From positions 1-59,200 of the IMG/VR virus record IMGVR_UViG_3300040856_002284: a stretch of DNA of 59,200 bases, one strand, 5' to 3'. The translations under genes were made by a program, and so were the position numbers. This DNA comes from a virus. The notes beneath the pieces are model-generated. The model made no database searches, was not told the origin of the DNA, and saw only the letters and a program-made list of their open reading frames with translations. Positions 44,401 to 51,710 of the stretch are shown here, one piece after another (within the stretch, counting starts at the first letter, position 1; each line of letters starts with the position of its first letter).

Positions 44401-45314
44401 GTCCAAGCGATAGCAACTTTGGTATACAAAAAAATCTTAGAACACTAGCATACGCAGGTATAGAAACAAAAGCAATAAACTATTATGTAAGTGCAATAGC
44501 AAAAAATCACAAAAAGAAAAAATTCTTTTTTGGAGAAGTTGAAACTGCTGTTGCAAAACAACGTGGAAGTAATAATGTAGTTTATGAAGTTGTTTATGTT
44601 AATCTAGTAGATTTAGCAGAAAGTAACAACGGCGAAACAAGAGAAACATTAAAAACAAAATCTGGAAATCCTATAACGGTAGATAGTGTTAAACTAGAAA
44701 CACTTAATGACAATAGTTTGAGTGTAGGTGGTAGTAGTTTTTTTGCAATAGGCGGGCGTGATGGAGAAATAAGTTTTCCAACCGTGCCAACTGGTGTTGT
44801 TATTCTTACTAGAGATGGTGAAGTAATTTCCCCTACTATAGGTGTTACACTACCAATTACATTACGAACTAATCAAGTTATTACAATTCAAGAAAGCATA
44901 AGTTCTACTATAGAAACAATTAAACCGTTTAGATTTAGACCTATAGGAAACACTATAACTATAGATAGTTCTGCTATCAAAATTTCAGCAACTCAAAATT
45001 TAGAAAAACACATAGCGAACATTACCAATATGCGCAAACGCTTGTCCGAAGTTGGTGAAACTGATAATAGTTTCTTACCGCTTTGGATGCGAACACAGCA
45101 AGAAGTTGGTGGTGAGGCAGAAGAATACAGATTTGTTTTACCGTTAGCATATTGTAAACCAGGTACAAGTGAATTTATAAAAGAAAATATTCAAAACAGC
45201 ACATTTGATTTTAAAGACATAAATTACGAAATAGACAGATATATTATTGATAGTACTACAGGATTAAGCTCTGAACAATATCTTCTATTTGCAAATTTCC
45301 AATACAATGTGTAA
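41466..45314 (+). CDS. Large virion protein with Ig-like (He_PIG type) domains
   Basis: 1282 residues. Repeated putative Ig modules with the P(A/G)GL...G motif: FPAGLTIQDNTIIGFP near 45, LPGGLTLSEDGIISG near 330, LPPGLELDNTTGEVAG near 505, LPPGLSLTEKGEIVG near 870. Beta-rich throughout, no membrane segment. Such modules bind carbohydrate or scaffold adhesins; a tail or baseplate position is inferred from the neighbours. Confidence 0.75.
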   Translation: MALPQWTVNSGHSFGIIQERANVNIELPISNLEDVTNATVISGNFPAGLTIQDNTIIGFPLEVSRTTEHNFCIRATTADGVADRTFKIIIEGSDEPEWITPEGDLRVGPVPSGMYWFDTSTTIWGMKEFISNDYSVKSVTDYANKPEFFEGEDYDVAVTFVNQEGRFYVRRDERWRLMTSDIMATFFDDKNTITSSFARPANGTADYWWKLGNSDSGFDPKIKKYNSYLDAWETQEVIVNPDEPFNPQDDQIWIQTFTNSSVFYVKRYDVTEQDFVLLSFDFGDTAPERKEPATFILDSSYVNFKLEVLDSDLTSDQTHRFFIADGDGALPGGLTLSEDGIISGFVDPIKALDVNADPGYDVNNFDAFPIDWGIPDADGYDSYLYDTQDYGYGVPTRQPKKLNRKYAFFVSVDDGVTVAKRKFSIFVVGDDFVRADNTIMKAADGVFAADVTYLRKPLWLTDAYLGQKRANNYVTIFLDVYDPNELLGTITYVLEKTNNDGTISELPPGLELDNTTGEVAGRIGYQPESQKSYKFTVRAERSETDSETLEVNANVFEDTRAGLSTIKVYNISEEDLLLLEGRSITIENRLYNVKSTEKVQTEDFDLVILTEELVPTDKAEVLKLFYTAESGQNYFFVKSLNTKSKEFYAGRSINYNATEVYEIASVDDYVEWTIESDDLLALELNTQAVGLTYNTGLSFAENLTLVVEAFLTQANTDLDGYVSIQSSQKITLRLPVTSLTNNRTDVKNLFHKSDSSEVLISKTANFTKISLDTNLTRTLTQDAQISFGAPKGSLILERIVLGLQEITETRKTFTLDLLGDYNFDITWKTDALLPDIQANRISTLRLEAESAYENANLVYTLVNGSLPPGLSLTEKGEIVGKIEQFGVPGIPGLTLFDNLTTTIDKGLTRFDSIWKFTVAVKDKFNPKIAVREFTLNILDPDNVLFSNLYMEPFLPVEQRNTFNEFVNDINVFNPEYIYRPSDSNFGIQKNLRTLAYAGIETKAINYYVSAIAKNHKKKKFFFGEVETAVAKQRGSNNVVYEVVYVNLVDLAESNNGETRETLKTKSGNPITVDSVKLETLNDNSLSVGGSSFFAIGGRDGEISFPTVPTGVVILTRDGEVISPTIGVTLPITLRTNQVITIQESISSTIETIKPFRFRPIGNTITIDSSAIKISATQNLEKHIANITNMRKRLSEVGETDNSFLPLWMRTQQEVGGEAEEYRFVLPLAYCKPGTSEFIKENIQNSTFDFKDINYEIDRYIIDSTTGLSSEQYLLFANFQYNV

Positions 45315-45319
45315 ATGTA

Positions 45320-45327
45320 GATAAATA
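45320..45327 (+). promoter_or_regulatory. Late-type box GATAAATA
   Basis: 22 bases before ATG 45350, followed by AAAGGA. Confidence 0.45.
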
Positions 45328-45349
45328 GTTTTGTAATAAAGGATAGAAA

Positions 45350-45934
45350 ATGTCAAGCAATATCGTATACACAACAATTGATGAACAATTTCCTATTGCA
45401 GGTCAAGATAATGACTCGCAAGGATTTCGTGATAACTTTAATATTATTAAAGAAAATTTTAGAAATGCAATTATTGAAATTGAAGATTTACAAAATAATG
45501 CTGTAAAACTTAATGAAGATAATACATTTACAGATGCAATTAGACTTGTAAATGCAAGATTAAAAGCAGTTTACGAAGAATCTAATACAAACGCATTTAC
45601 TAATGGTATTGTTACAGCAGCTAATGTAAGTTTTAATGTAGGACATCATCAAGTTGTTAAAGCAGAAGGCGATATTAATTTGACATTTACTGATTGGCCA
45701 ACTAGTGGAAAGTATGCAGAAATGCGTGTTCAATTGTTTAGTGACGGTACTGAAAGAGATGTTACCTTTTTAACAGAAGATTCAGGTGTGTTTAGAACAG
45801 ATGGAAACACAGAATGGACTGGCACAACCGTAACCGTACCAACTACAGAAACAACAAGTAAATTGATTAAAGCATGGACATATGATGGCGGAGCCACCGT
45901 TCATTTAGACTTTGTAGGTACATACACAGCATGA
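45350..45934 (+). CDS. Virion protein with divergent shared N-terminal motif, 194 aa
   Basis: QDNDSQGFRDNFNIIKENFRNA is a divergent version of the attachment-type motif of the other virion genes. The rest is beta-rich. Small T4-like phage structural protein; exact place unknown. Confidence 0.7.
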   Translation: MSSNIVYTTIDEQFPIAGQDNDSQGFRDNFNIIKENFRNAIIEIEDLQNNAVKLNEDNTFTDAIRLVNARLKAVYEESNTNAFTNGIVTAANVSFNVGHHQVVKAEGDINLTFTDWPTSGKYAEMRVQLFSDGTERDVTFLTEDSGVFRTDGNTEWTGTTVTVPTTETTSKLIKAWTYDGGATVHLDFVGTYTA

Positions 45935-46155
45935 TACATCCACATGTCGACACTGACAATATGACTATCAGAGAACTTGAAGAAAAAATATACAAGTTAA
46001 ATAATAGTTATTTTTTAAGTGAAAACCAAGAAGTTAGACAGCAAATACTTTTGTTAATGGATTCATTTAAACTTGCTCTTGAAGATAAGCAAGTGCAACA
46101 GAAAAAAACAAACAAAAAAAATAATGATCTTGACAATTTGATCAATGTATCATAA
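45931..46155 (+). CDS. Small helical phage protein, 74 aa
   Basis: Two helices with a Lys-rich C-terminal stretch and an acidic tail. Starts in an ATGA overlap with the virion gene before it. Small conserved-looking protein of T4-like marine phages, role unknown. Confidence 0.65.
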   Translation: MIHPHVDTDNMTIRELEEKIYKLNNSYFLSENQEVRQQILLLMDSFKLALEDKQVQQKKTNKKNNDLDNLINVS

Positions 46156-46158
46156 TAT
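46130..46158 (+). promoter_or_regulatory. Sigma70-like promoter, leaderless arrangement
   Basis: TTGACA (46130-46135), 17-base spacer, TAATAT (46153-46158). The expected RNA start, 7 bases on, is exactly the A of ATG 46165; no ribosome site. Confidence 0.6.
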
Positions 46159-46164
46159 ACATTT

Positions 46165-46719
46165 ATGCTTATGAGAACAGATGAACTAGGTATTCCACGA
46201 TTTACAAATCGCGATCTTATCGATATGATCTATAGTGGTCATGCGGATAAAGTTCATGTGGTGTTGTGTAATCCTACAGATGAAATAGACAAGTTCAATG
46301 CTGCTATGGAAGAACAAGGCTTTGACAAACTGCAAAAATATATTCCATTAGATGTAGATCAAAAGACTTTTGACGGTGTATGTCAAAGTGAATGGTTTAT
46401 GCCTGATGAATATAAGACACTTGCTATAGAAGAGTGGGTTGCTGCCAAACTTATGGAAGAACTACAATGCGAAGACTTTCATATTGAAACTACACCCGAA
46501 TGGGATAGAGCATACGAAGAATTACAGGAATTTAAAAAGCGTGGTATGAATGACTTGTTACGCTATATGATCTATCTTGTAGACTTTATGCGTGAGAATG
46601 GGATAGTATGGGGTGTAGGTAGAGGATCAAGTGTTGCCAGTTATGTGTTGTATTTGATTGGTGTACATAGAATTGATAGTATTAAATTTGGATTAGACTG
46701 GCGTGAATTTTTACGTTGA
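46165..46719 (+). CDS. Truncated DNA polymerase III alpha (DnaE)-like protein
   Basis: 184 residues. The C-terminal half matches the part of C-family polymerases leading into the active site: a YEELQEFKKRGMNDLL helix, VDFMRENGIVWGVGRGSS (GRGS loop at 152-155) and IDSIKFGLDWREFL. The protein stops just where DnaE would continue to the catalytic PDxDxDF, so catalysis is not expected. The N-terminal half is unrecognised. Perhaps a regulatory or nucleotide-binding relic; second ATG at 46171 possible. Confidence 0.65.
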   Translation: MLMRTDELGIPRFTNRDLIDMIYSGHADKVHVVLCNPTDEIDKFNAAMEEQGFDKLQKYIPLDVDQKTFDGVCQSEWFMPDEYKTLAIEEWVAAKLMEELQCEDFHIETTPEWDRAYEELQEFKKRGMNDLLRYMIYLVDFMRENGIVWGVGRGSSVASYVLYLIGVHRIDSIKFGLDWREFLR

Positions 46720-47302
46720 ATATAAAGATGAAAGAGAAAGAGCTTTCCATCATGTAAGTAATTTAAGCACATTAAACATAAAAGAACATTCATTTTGTGT
46801 GCAAATGACCGCTAAACCTTACAAACTTTTTTTAACTCCAAATTGTAATACTCACGAAAATAAAAATTACAAATTTAATAAAAAAATGATTTTTGGAGAT
46901 ATTAAAGTACACAAGAAAAAATTTGGATTAAAAGAGTATAACAGAATTATTTCTCGGTTAGATATTTCTAAAAGATTTATGTTACACATAACCAATGTTC
47001 CTTTTGCAACTAGCGAATATAAGCCAATTACAGAGCATGGTAATATTTTTGGTATAATTAAAATGTTTTATGATCAAACTGATGAACTTTTTTTAGAAAT
47101 ACACAACAAAATATTATATCCTTATCAAGAAAAAAAGTTTAAAAAACAATTGAAAAATGATAAAGAATTTTGGTTACAATACTTGAATGTAAACACCAAA
47201 ATTCAATATTTTTCAATGGCTACGGAATTAGCAAACGACAACCTTAGTTGGCATATTTGTAAACCATTATATCAAGATAAAGTATTAACAAATTTTAAAT
47301 AA
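46703..47302 (+). CDS. Phage protein of unknown function, 199 aa
   Basis: GTG start at 46703, overlapping the previous gene by 17 bases. Lys/Asn/Phe-rich, strongly AT-biased codons like the radical SAM run. It is not a continuation of DnaE in another frame: no PDxDxDF or finger motifs appear. No domain recognised. Confidence 0.55.
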   Translation: MNFYVEYKDERERAFHHVSNLSTLNIKEHSFCVQMTAKPYKLFLTPNCNTHENKNYKFNKKMIFGDIKVHKKKFGLKEYNRIISRLDISKRFMLHITNVPFATSEYKPITEHGNIFGIIKMFYDQTDELFLEIHNKILYPYQEKKFKKQLKNDKEFWLQYLNVNTKIQYFSMATELANDNLSWHICKPLYQDKVLTNFK

Positions 47303-47308
47303 TAAATA
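47301..47308 (+). promoter_or_regulatory. Late-type box AATAAATA
   Basis: 17 bases before ATG 47326, followed by a GAAGGAG ribosome site. Confidence 0.5.
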
Positions 47309-47325
47309 TTCATGAAGGAGCCGAC

Positions 47326-47673
47326 ATGGTTAGTAAAAGTAAAGGTAGAAAAATATATAGAACTGCCCAGGGTAAACAAATTGATTTAGATATGCTTATC
47401 AAAAGAAATGAGTTGACACCTGCGGTAGGTAATGCTAAAGTAAATGCACGAGGTGACGAATTAGGTCCAGGTGGAAAAATTATTCGTAAACGTGAAGAGA
47501 TAATGCAAAATTATTATAGCAGTTTACCAGAAGAAAATCCAAAAAAATCTTCTTCTAGAGAATTTGTACCACCAACTAGTGCAGTTGCCGATGCAGAAGC
47601 AAAAGAATTAGCAGAATTTGACAACGAATGGGTTGAAGATGCTGATGGTAACTTTGTAAAGAAAGGTGGATAA
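47326..47673 (+). CDS. Conserved T4-like marine phage protein, 115 aa
   Basis: Basic N-terminus (SKSKGRKIYRTAQGK), a VNARGDELGPGGKI turn-rich centre and an acidic C-terminus. I recognise the look of a widespread small cyanophage-type protein, possibly structural, but no function. Stop overlaps the next ATG. Confidence 0.65.
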   Translation: MVSKSKGRKIYRTAQGKQIDLDMLIKRNELTPAVGNAKVNARGDELGPGGKIIRKREEIMQNYYSSLPEENPKKSSSREFVPPTSAVADAEAKELAEFDNEWVEDADGNFVKKGG

Positions 47674-48050
47674 TGAGCGAAGGAATGGGTGGTGGATTTA
47701 AAGTCACACCAAAAATTAAAGGCAAACTCAGCCCAATTAGAAATAGAGTAATTGTTAGAGATATGCACTTTGGTGAGCAAGTCACACGTAGTGGGCTTAT
47801 TCTAACAGGCGATGATGGTACCAGTAGAGGTATATATCCACGTTGGTGTCGTGTCCATGCAAAAGGACCTGAAAACACAGACGACTACAATGTAGGAGAT
47901 TGGATCCTAGTAGAACATGGTCGTTGGACAAGAGGCATAGATGTTGATGAAGGCGACGGAGAATCGACACTGCGTATGGTAGAAGCAGAAAGCATTATGG
48001 GCTGGAGCAAAGAAAAACCAGAAGACGTTTTCATTGGCGAAGAGGTATAA
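47673..48050 (+). CDS. GroES/gp31-like co-chaperonin
   Basis: 125 residues. LSPIRNRVIVRDMHFGEQVTRSGLIL (residues about 19-44) is the GroES first strand and mobile loop; VGDWILVEHGRW matches the later GDxVLxxxy segment. T4 gp31 replaces GroES in folding the major capsid protein, and this protein likely works with host GroEL in the same way. Codes with the MazG-like gene directly after it. Confidence 0.8.
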   Translation: MSEGMGGGFKVTPKIKGKLSPIRNRVIVRDMHFGEQVTRSGLILTGDDGTSRGIYPRWCRVHAKGPENTDDYNVGDWILVEHGRWTRGIDVDEGDGESTLRMVEAESIMGWSKEKPEDVFIGEEV

Positions 48051-48410
48051 ATGACAAATCCATTTGCAGATATTGAACGCTTTGGCTCGGCGTGTGACCA
48101 AGAGCCATCAGAAGCAAACTACAAAATGTATCTTGATCTAATTCGAGAAGAAACAGACGAACTAGAAGAAGCCATTCTAGACAATGACAAGGTAGAACAA
48201 CTAGATGCACTAGTAGATATCCTTGTTGTTACTATGGGTGCTATTCGTGCCGCGGGTTGGGACGGGGAAGGTGCTTGGAAAGAAGTAATGGATACTAACT
48301 TTGCTAAGATTAATCCAGAAACAGGCAAAGTTATTAAACGTGAAGACGGTAAGGTACTGAAGCCAGAAGGATGGAAGGCTCCAGAACTAGAAAAATTTGT
48401 AGGAGAGTGA
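48051..48410 (+). CDS. MazG-like nucleotide pyrophosphohydrolase (A)
   Basis: 119 residues. EETDELEEA (33-41) and D52...D56 in LDALVDILV are the ExxE...D metal-binding helices of all-alpha NTP pyrophosphatases. Would hydrolyse a (d)NTP or alarmone to the monophosphate. No gap to the GroES-like gene. Confidence 0.75.
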   Translation: MTNPFADIERFGSACDQEPSEANYKMYLDLIREETDELEEAILDNDKVEQLDALVDILVVTMGAIRAAGWDGEGAWKEVMDTNFAKINPETGKVIKREDGKVLKPEGWKAPELEKFVGE

Positions 48411-48411
48411 T

Positions 48412-49098
48412 ATGGTAGCAAGAACAGCAAATATTGCAAGTAGGGCGTATGACGAAGGCTTGCGTAAATTCATGATCAATATGTATAACCACACTGCTAC
48501 AGGATTAGCAGTAAGTGGTTTTATTGCCTACCTTGTTTATACAACAGGTATGGTATACAGCATGGGTGCCTTAATGTGGGTGTTCATGTTTGCTCCGCTA
48601 GGCATGATTTTATATTATGGCTTTGCAGGACAAAACTGGAGCCTACAGGGCATTACACGTTTTTACTATGCATTTACAGCAGTAATGGGTGTAAGTATGA
48701 GCACTATCTTTGTGGTGTATACAGCGACGAGCATTGCTCAAGTATTTTTTATCACAGCAGCAACATTCGCAGCAGCCAGTCTATACGGATACACTACAAA
48801 ACGTGACCTCACCACAATGGGTAGTTTTCTCATTGTAGGCTTGATTGGCATTATTATTGCTAGTATTGTAAACATCTTTCTAGCAAGTAGTGCATTTGCA
48901 TTTGCTATCAGTATCATTGGTGTGCTTATTTTTGTAGGTATGACAGCATGGGATACACAAACTGCAAAGAACTTGTACCTTTCTGCACCTAATATGGAAG
49001 TAGCAGAAAAGTACGGTGTGCAAATGGCATTGAGTCTTTACTTAGACTTTGTGAATCTATTCCAATTTTTGTTGTCTTTATTAGGCAATAGAGAATAA
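48412..49098 (+). CDS. Bax inhibitor-1/YccA-family membrane protein
   Basis: 228 residues with about seven transmembrane segments. The N-terminal RAYDEGLRKFMINMYNHTATGL and the C-terminal GMTAWDTQTAKNLY are family signatures and look like alphaproteobacterial members. BI-1 proteins affect membrane ion leak and, in bacteria, FtsH-linked proteolysis. In a phage it might protect the host membrane until lysis; this is inference. Confidence 0.88.
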   Translation: MVARTANIASRAYDEGLRKFMINMYNHTATGLAVSGFIAYLVYTTGMVYSMGALMWVFMFAPLGMILYYGFAGQNWSLQGITRFYYAFTAVMGVSMSTIFVVYTATSIAQVFFITAATFAAASLYGYTTKRDLTTMGSFLIVGLIGIIIASIVNIFLASSAFAFAISIIGVLIFVGMTAWDTQTAKNLYLSAPNMEVAEKYGVQMALSLYLDFVNLFQFLLSLLGNRE

Positions 49099-49105
49099 AA
49101 ACTTA

Positions 49106-49157
49106 TTGACACCCTCTGTGAGTTGTGCTATAAGTGTAGTGTAACAAACACAGAGGG
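49106..49157 (+). promoter_or_regulatory. Promoter inside a ribosome-site-sequestering inverted repeat
   Basis: TTGACA (49106-49111), 17-base spacer, TATAAG (49129-49134). Perfect 9-bp repeat CCCTCTGTG (49112-49120) / CACAGAGGG (49149-49157); the right arm holds the GAGGGG ribosome site of the gene at 49164. RNA started at about 49141 lacks the left arm. Confidence 0.7.
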
Positions 49158-49163
49158 GTTTCT

Positions 49164-49709
49164 ATGAATATTGATTATGTAACTACTATGCAACGTGTGG
49201 GCGAAGTCATTTGTAAACCAGGACATGAAAAAAGACTAGAATTTGCATGGGATGAAAGCATGACTAAAGAAATGCAACGTGATGAACGTGGCAGAGTATA
49301 TGCTTTGTGTGCCGACGGTGAAATACAAAAAATAGGTGGCAGTCAAGCCAAAGGTGGTATTGCCGCAACATATGGTGCTTACTTTTCGGGTTTTGCAAAA
49401 GGCATGAGCGCAAGAACATATTGCGTCTGGCATTACATGACTAAATGTATTGCAGAAGGCAAAAAAGTAGAAGTATATTGCGTATGGGCTCCTTTGGTAG
49501 AAGTTACTATTCCTACAATGAATAGTACTATTACAAAAGAAATGCCTATTGATTATCATACAATTGAAAATGCATTTGTCCACGAATTTGTTGATAAAGA
49601 AGGTCGTTTCCCTTATCTAAATATGCAAGAAAGTGGTGGACGCTGGCAAGATACTGGTTTACTTGAAGGTTACGGTGGACTTTGGGTTCCTGAAGAGGAG
49701 ACTGCGTAA
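49164..49709 (+). CDS. GIY-YIG-like protein (tentative)
   Basis: 181 residues. The segment from about 44 to 115 (VYALCADGEIQKIGGS, then TYCVWHYMTKCIAEGKKVEVYCVW) has the order of a GIY-YIG nuclease core (VYxL... xxKIG ... YxxxxxxxxG), but the first motif is divergent and the catalytic Glu is uncertain. Could be a nuclease or only share the fold. Own promoter with the hairpin arrangement described above. Confidence 0.45.
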   Translation: MNIDYVTTMQRVGEVICKPGHEKRLEFAWDESMTKEMQRDERGRVYALCADGEIQKIGGSQAKGGIAATYGAYFSGFAKGMSARTYCVWHYMTKCIAEGKKVEVYCVWAPLVEVTIPTMNSTITKEMPIDYHTIENAFVHEFVDKEGRFPYLNMQESGGRWQDTGLLEGYGGLWVPEEETA

Positions 49710-50239
49710 TGGCAATTCATGCAATGATTGACCTAGAAACACTAGATGTAACACCAAATGCAAGTGTATTAACCGTAGGCGGTGTAAAGTTTGATCCTAA
49801 TACCGATAGTGAACCTCATAGTGAGTTTTATTATAAACTGGATTTAGATGCACAAAGCAGTCGTAAGGTAAATGATAGCACTATTGCTTGGTGGGGTCAA
49901 CAAGATCCTAAAATACAGGAGGAAGCGTTTAGCGAACACGGCCGTGTGCATCCACGTGAGTTTTTAGATCACTTGCCTAAATGGATGGTAGGTGTGGATG
50001 TGCTATGGGGACATGGCTACGGGTTTGATATTACAATCATTGAAGATATGTTGCGTCAACTTGGTAACCCTATTCCTTGGCAATTTTGGCAAGTTCGTGA
50101 TAGCCGCACATTGTTTGCACTAGCAAAGACGGATCCACGTAAAGCAATGCAAAGTGATTTACACAATGCATTAGCAGATGCTTACTTTCAAGCAAAAGGT
50201 GTGCAAATGGTTTATAAAGAACTTGGAGTTACAAAATGA
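49709..50239 (+). CDS. DEDDh 3'-5' exonuclease
   Basis: 176 residues. D8 and E10 (MIDLETL), D107 (GYGFDIT), H152 and D157 (LHNALADA) form the DEDDh set; the domain resembles T4 DexA/Rv2179c-type exonucleases, which degrade single-stranded DNA or RNA ends. ATG overlaps the previous stop. Confidence 0.82.
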   Translation: MAIHAMIDLETLDVTPNASVLTVGGVKFDPNTDSEPHSEFYYKLDLDAQSSRKVNDSTIAWWGQQDPKIQEEAFSEHGRVHPREFLDHLPKWMVGVDVLWGHGYGFDITIIEDMLRQLGNPIPWQFWQVRDSRTLFALAKTDPRKAMQSDLHNALADAYFQAKGVQMVYKELGVTK

Positions 50240-50460
50240 CTATAGACGGGCTAACAACAGAACAATGTAAAATGTTGGATATCATGTGGGAAAAAGAAAC
50301 CTGTGACGAATTGTTTGAATGGTTTCAGAGTTTGAGTGAAGAAAAATTTCATATGGCAATGACACTGCACAATATGATGTTACAAGAAGTATGCGAAGAC
50401 ATGGTCAAAGTAGAAGATGGAAAGCAAATGTTAAAAAATATAGGAGTTAATGTTGCTTAG
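50236..50460 (+). CDS. Phage protein of unknown function, 74 aa
   Basis: Helical, Met- and Glu-rich, no motif. ATGA overlap with the exonuclease; the next small ORF starts within its end. Confidence 0.65.
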   Translation: MTIDGLTTEQCKMLDIMWEKETCDELFEWFQSLSEEKFHMAMTLHNMMLQEVCEDMVKVEDGKQMLKNIGVNVA

Positions 50461-50614
50461 ATGGTATGATTACCCTATAGCATTTTTAGTAGCAGATGTA
50501 ATGGCTACTGCTTTAAAAGCCCCTATAATAGGTGCTTTTGTTGCTTGGGGTATTTACGAAATGTGGAAACACATATATATTCCTTGGAGGTATAATCAAG
50601 AATATGGAGAATAG
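50450..50614 (+). CDS. Small membrane protein, 54 aa
   Basis: ATG 50450 to TAG 50612-50614. Hydrophobic over about residues 9-37, with aromatic-rich ends. Overlaps genes on both sides by about 11 bases, fitting the coupled style of this operon. Confidence 0.5.
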   Translation: MLLRWYDYPIAFLVADVMATALKAPIIGAFVAWGIYEMWKHIYIPWRYNQEYGE

Positions 50615-50882
50615 TCCTATAAACACACTACAACAACTGATGGTTATAACCGCAGAAGAATGCGGAGAACTTACACAACGTTGTAGTAAAATAATGCGAA
50701 AGTATGAAACTTTAGACTTGATCGAAGAAGAACAACGTGTTAAACTAGTGGAAGAACTAGGCGATGTATTTTGTATGATGGAACTGATGGTTGAACATGG
50801 AATCACAGACTGGATCGAACTACAAGATCGAGCTGATGTAAAAGTTGAAAAACTCAAAAAGTGGAGTACACTAATTAAGTGA
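50604..50882 (+). CDS. MazG-like nucleotide pyrophosphohydrolase (B)
   Basis: 92 residues from ATG 50604; an upstream in-frame ATG (50532) has no ribosome site. EECGE (18-22) and EELGD (50-54) are the metal-binding pairs of MazG-type NTP pyrophosphatases. It is different in sequence from the MazG-like gene at 48051, so the phage carries two. Confidence 0.75.
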   Translation: MENSPINTLQQLMVITAEECGELTQRCSKIMRKYETLDLIEEEQRVKLVEELGDVFCMMELMVEHGITDWIELQDRADVKVEKLKKWSTLIK

Positions 50883-51061
50883 CTAAACTTCGTAAGAAAA
50901 GGCTGTTATTATTAGCAAAACACGGTGGAGACCACAAGCGTTGGTATAGTCAGTATTTAAAACTTCAAAACGAAGGATTGATTACTTGGCAGTTGGGCTT
51001 TGCATTACTAACAGATGAAGGTGCTATCGAACTATGGGAGTTAGAACAAGATGAAAGTTAA
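50879..51061 (+). CDS. Small basic phage protein, 60 aa
   Basis: GTG start overlapping the previous stop. N-terminal Lys/Arg-rich helix. No domain recognised. Confidence 0.55.
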   Translation: MTKLRKKRLLLLAKHGGDHKRWYSQYLKLQNEGLITWQLGFALLTDEGAIELWELEQDES

Positions 51062-51521
51062 AATAGGACCATATCCTAATCATAGGTTTTATCATAATTG
51101 GCTTTACAAATGGTTTGGTTATTCACCAAAACAAAAGACACGGATAAAAATACACAACTATGACACATGGTCAATGGATCATACACTTGCTCCTATCATC
51201 TTGCCTATGCTTGTACAGCTAAAAGCTACAAAGCATGGTGCTCCTATGGTGGATATGAAAGATGTTCCAAGAGAACTACGTGCTACTAAAAAGCAACTGG
51301 ACGCATACGGCAAGAACGGTGATTCTGACCCTAAGTTTTTTGAGCGTTGGGACTGGATCATGGATGAAATGATTTGGGCATTTGAACAAAAGTGTCGTGA
51401 TGATTGGATGGAAGATTACTACTATAACAAATGGGATCAAGAAGGTGTGAAAGCACATCAAGACCGTATGTCAAATGGTTTCCGATTGTTTGGCAAATAT
51501 TATGAAAATTTATGGGATTAG
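51051..51521 (+). CDS. Conserved phage protein of unknown function, 156 aa
   Basis: Trp/Tyr/His-rich protein whose WSMDHTLAPIILPMLVQLK and MIWAFEQK segments I recognise as a conserved protein of T4-like marine phages, but without a known role. Overlaps its neighbour by 11 bases. Confidence 0.7.
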   Translation: MKVKIGPYPNHRFYHNWLYKWFGYSPKQKTRIKIHNYDTWSMDHTLAPIILPMLVQLKATKHGAPMVDMKDVPRELRATKKQLDAYGKNGDSDPKFFERWDWIMDEMIWAFEQKCRDDWMEDYYYNKWDQEGVKAHQDRMSNGFRLFGKYYENLWD

Positions 51522-51524
51522 AAG

Positions 51525-51710
51525 ATGAAAGTATTAATGTGTGATCCTCCTAGTGGTTGGAAGTATGGTTTTCCTAAACCGTTGCCAGCGGACTTGGGCG
51601 AAGATGAAAGTATCTTTCCTTGGCTGTTGAGCGAAGGTTATCCGCAGCACGAGATTGATGCTTGTGGCAATCATTTTTATTGTAGATATTGGGAACAGGA
51701 AGAAGAATGA
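51525..51710 (+). CDS. Phage protein of unknown function, 61 aa
   Basis: Pro/Gly/Trp-rich small protein, acidic C-terminus. Its stop overlaps the clamp-loader ATG (ATGA). Confidence 0.6.
   Translation: MKVLMCDPPSGWKYGFPKPLPADLGEDESIFPWLLSEGYPQHEIDACGNHFYCRYWEQEEE

Noticed and set aside
46690-47302. Frameshifted continuation of the DnaE-like gene
   Set aside because: The following reading frames show no polymerase motifs such as PDxDxDF.
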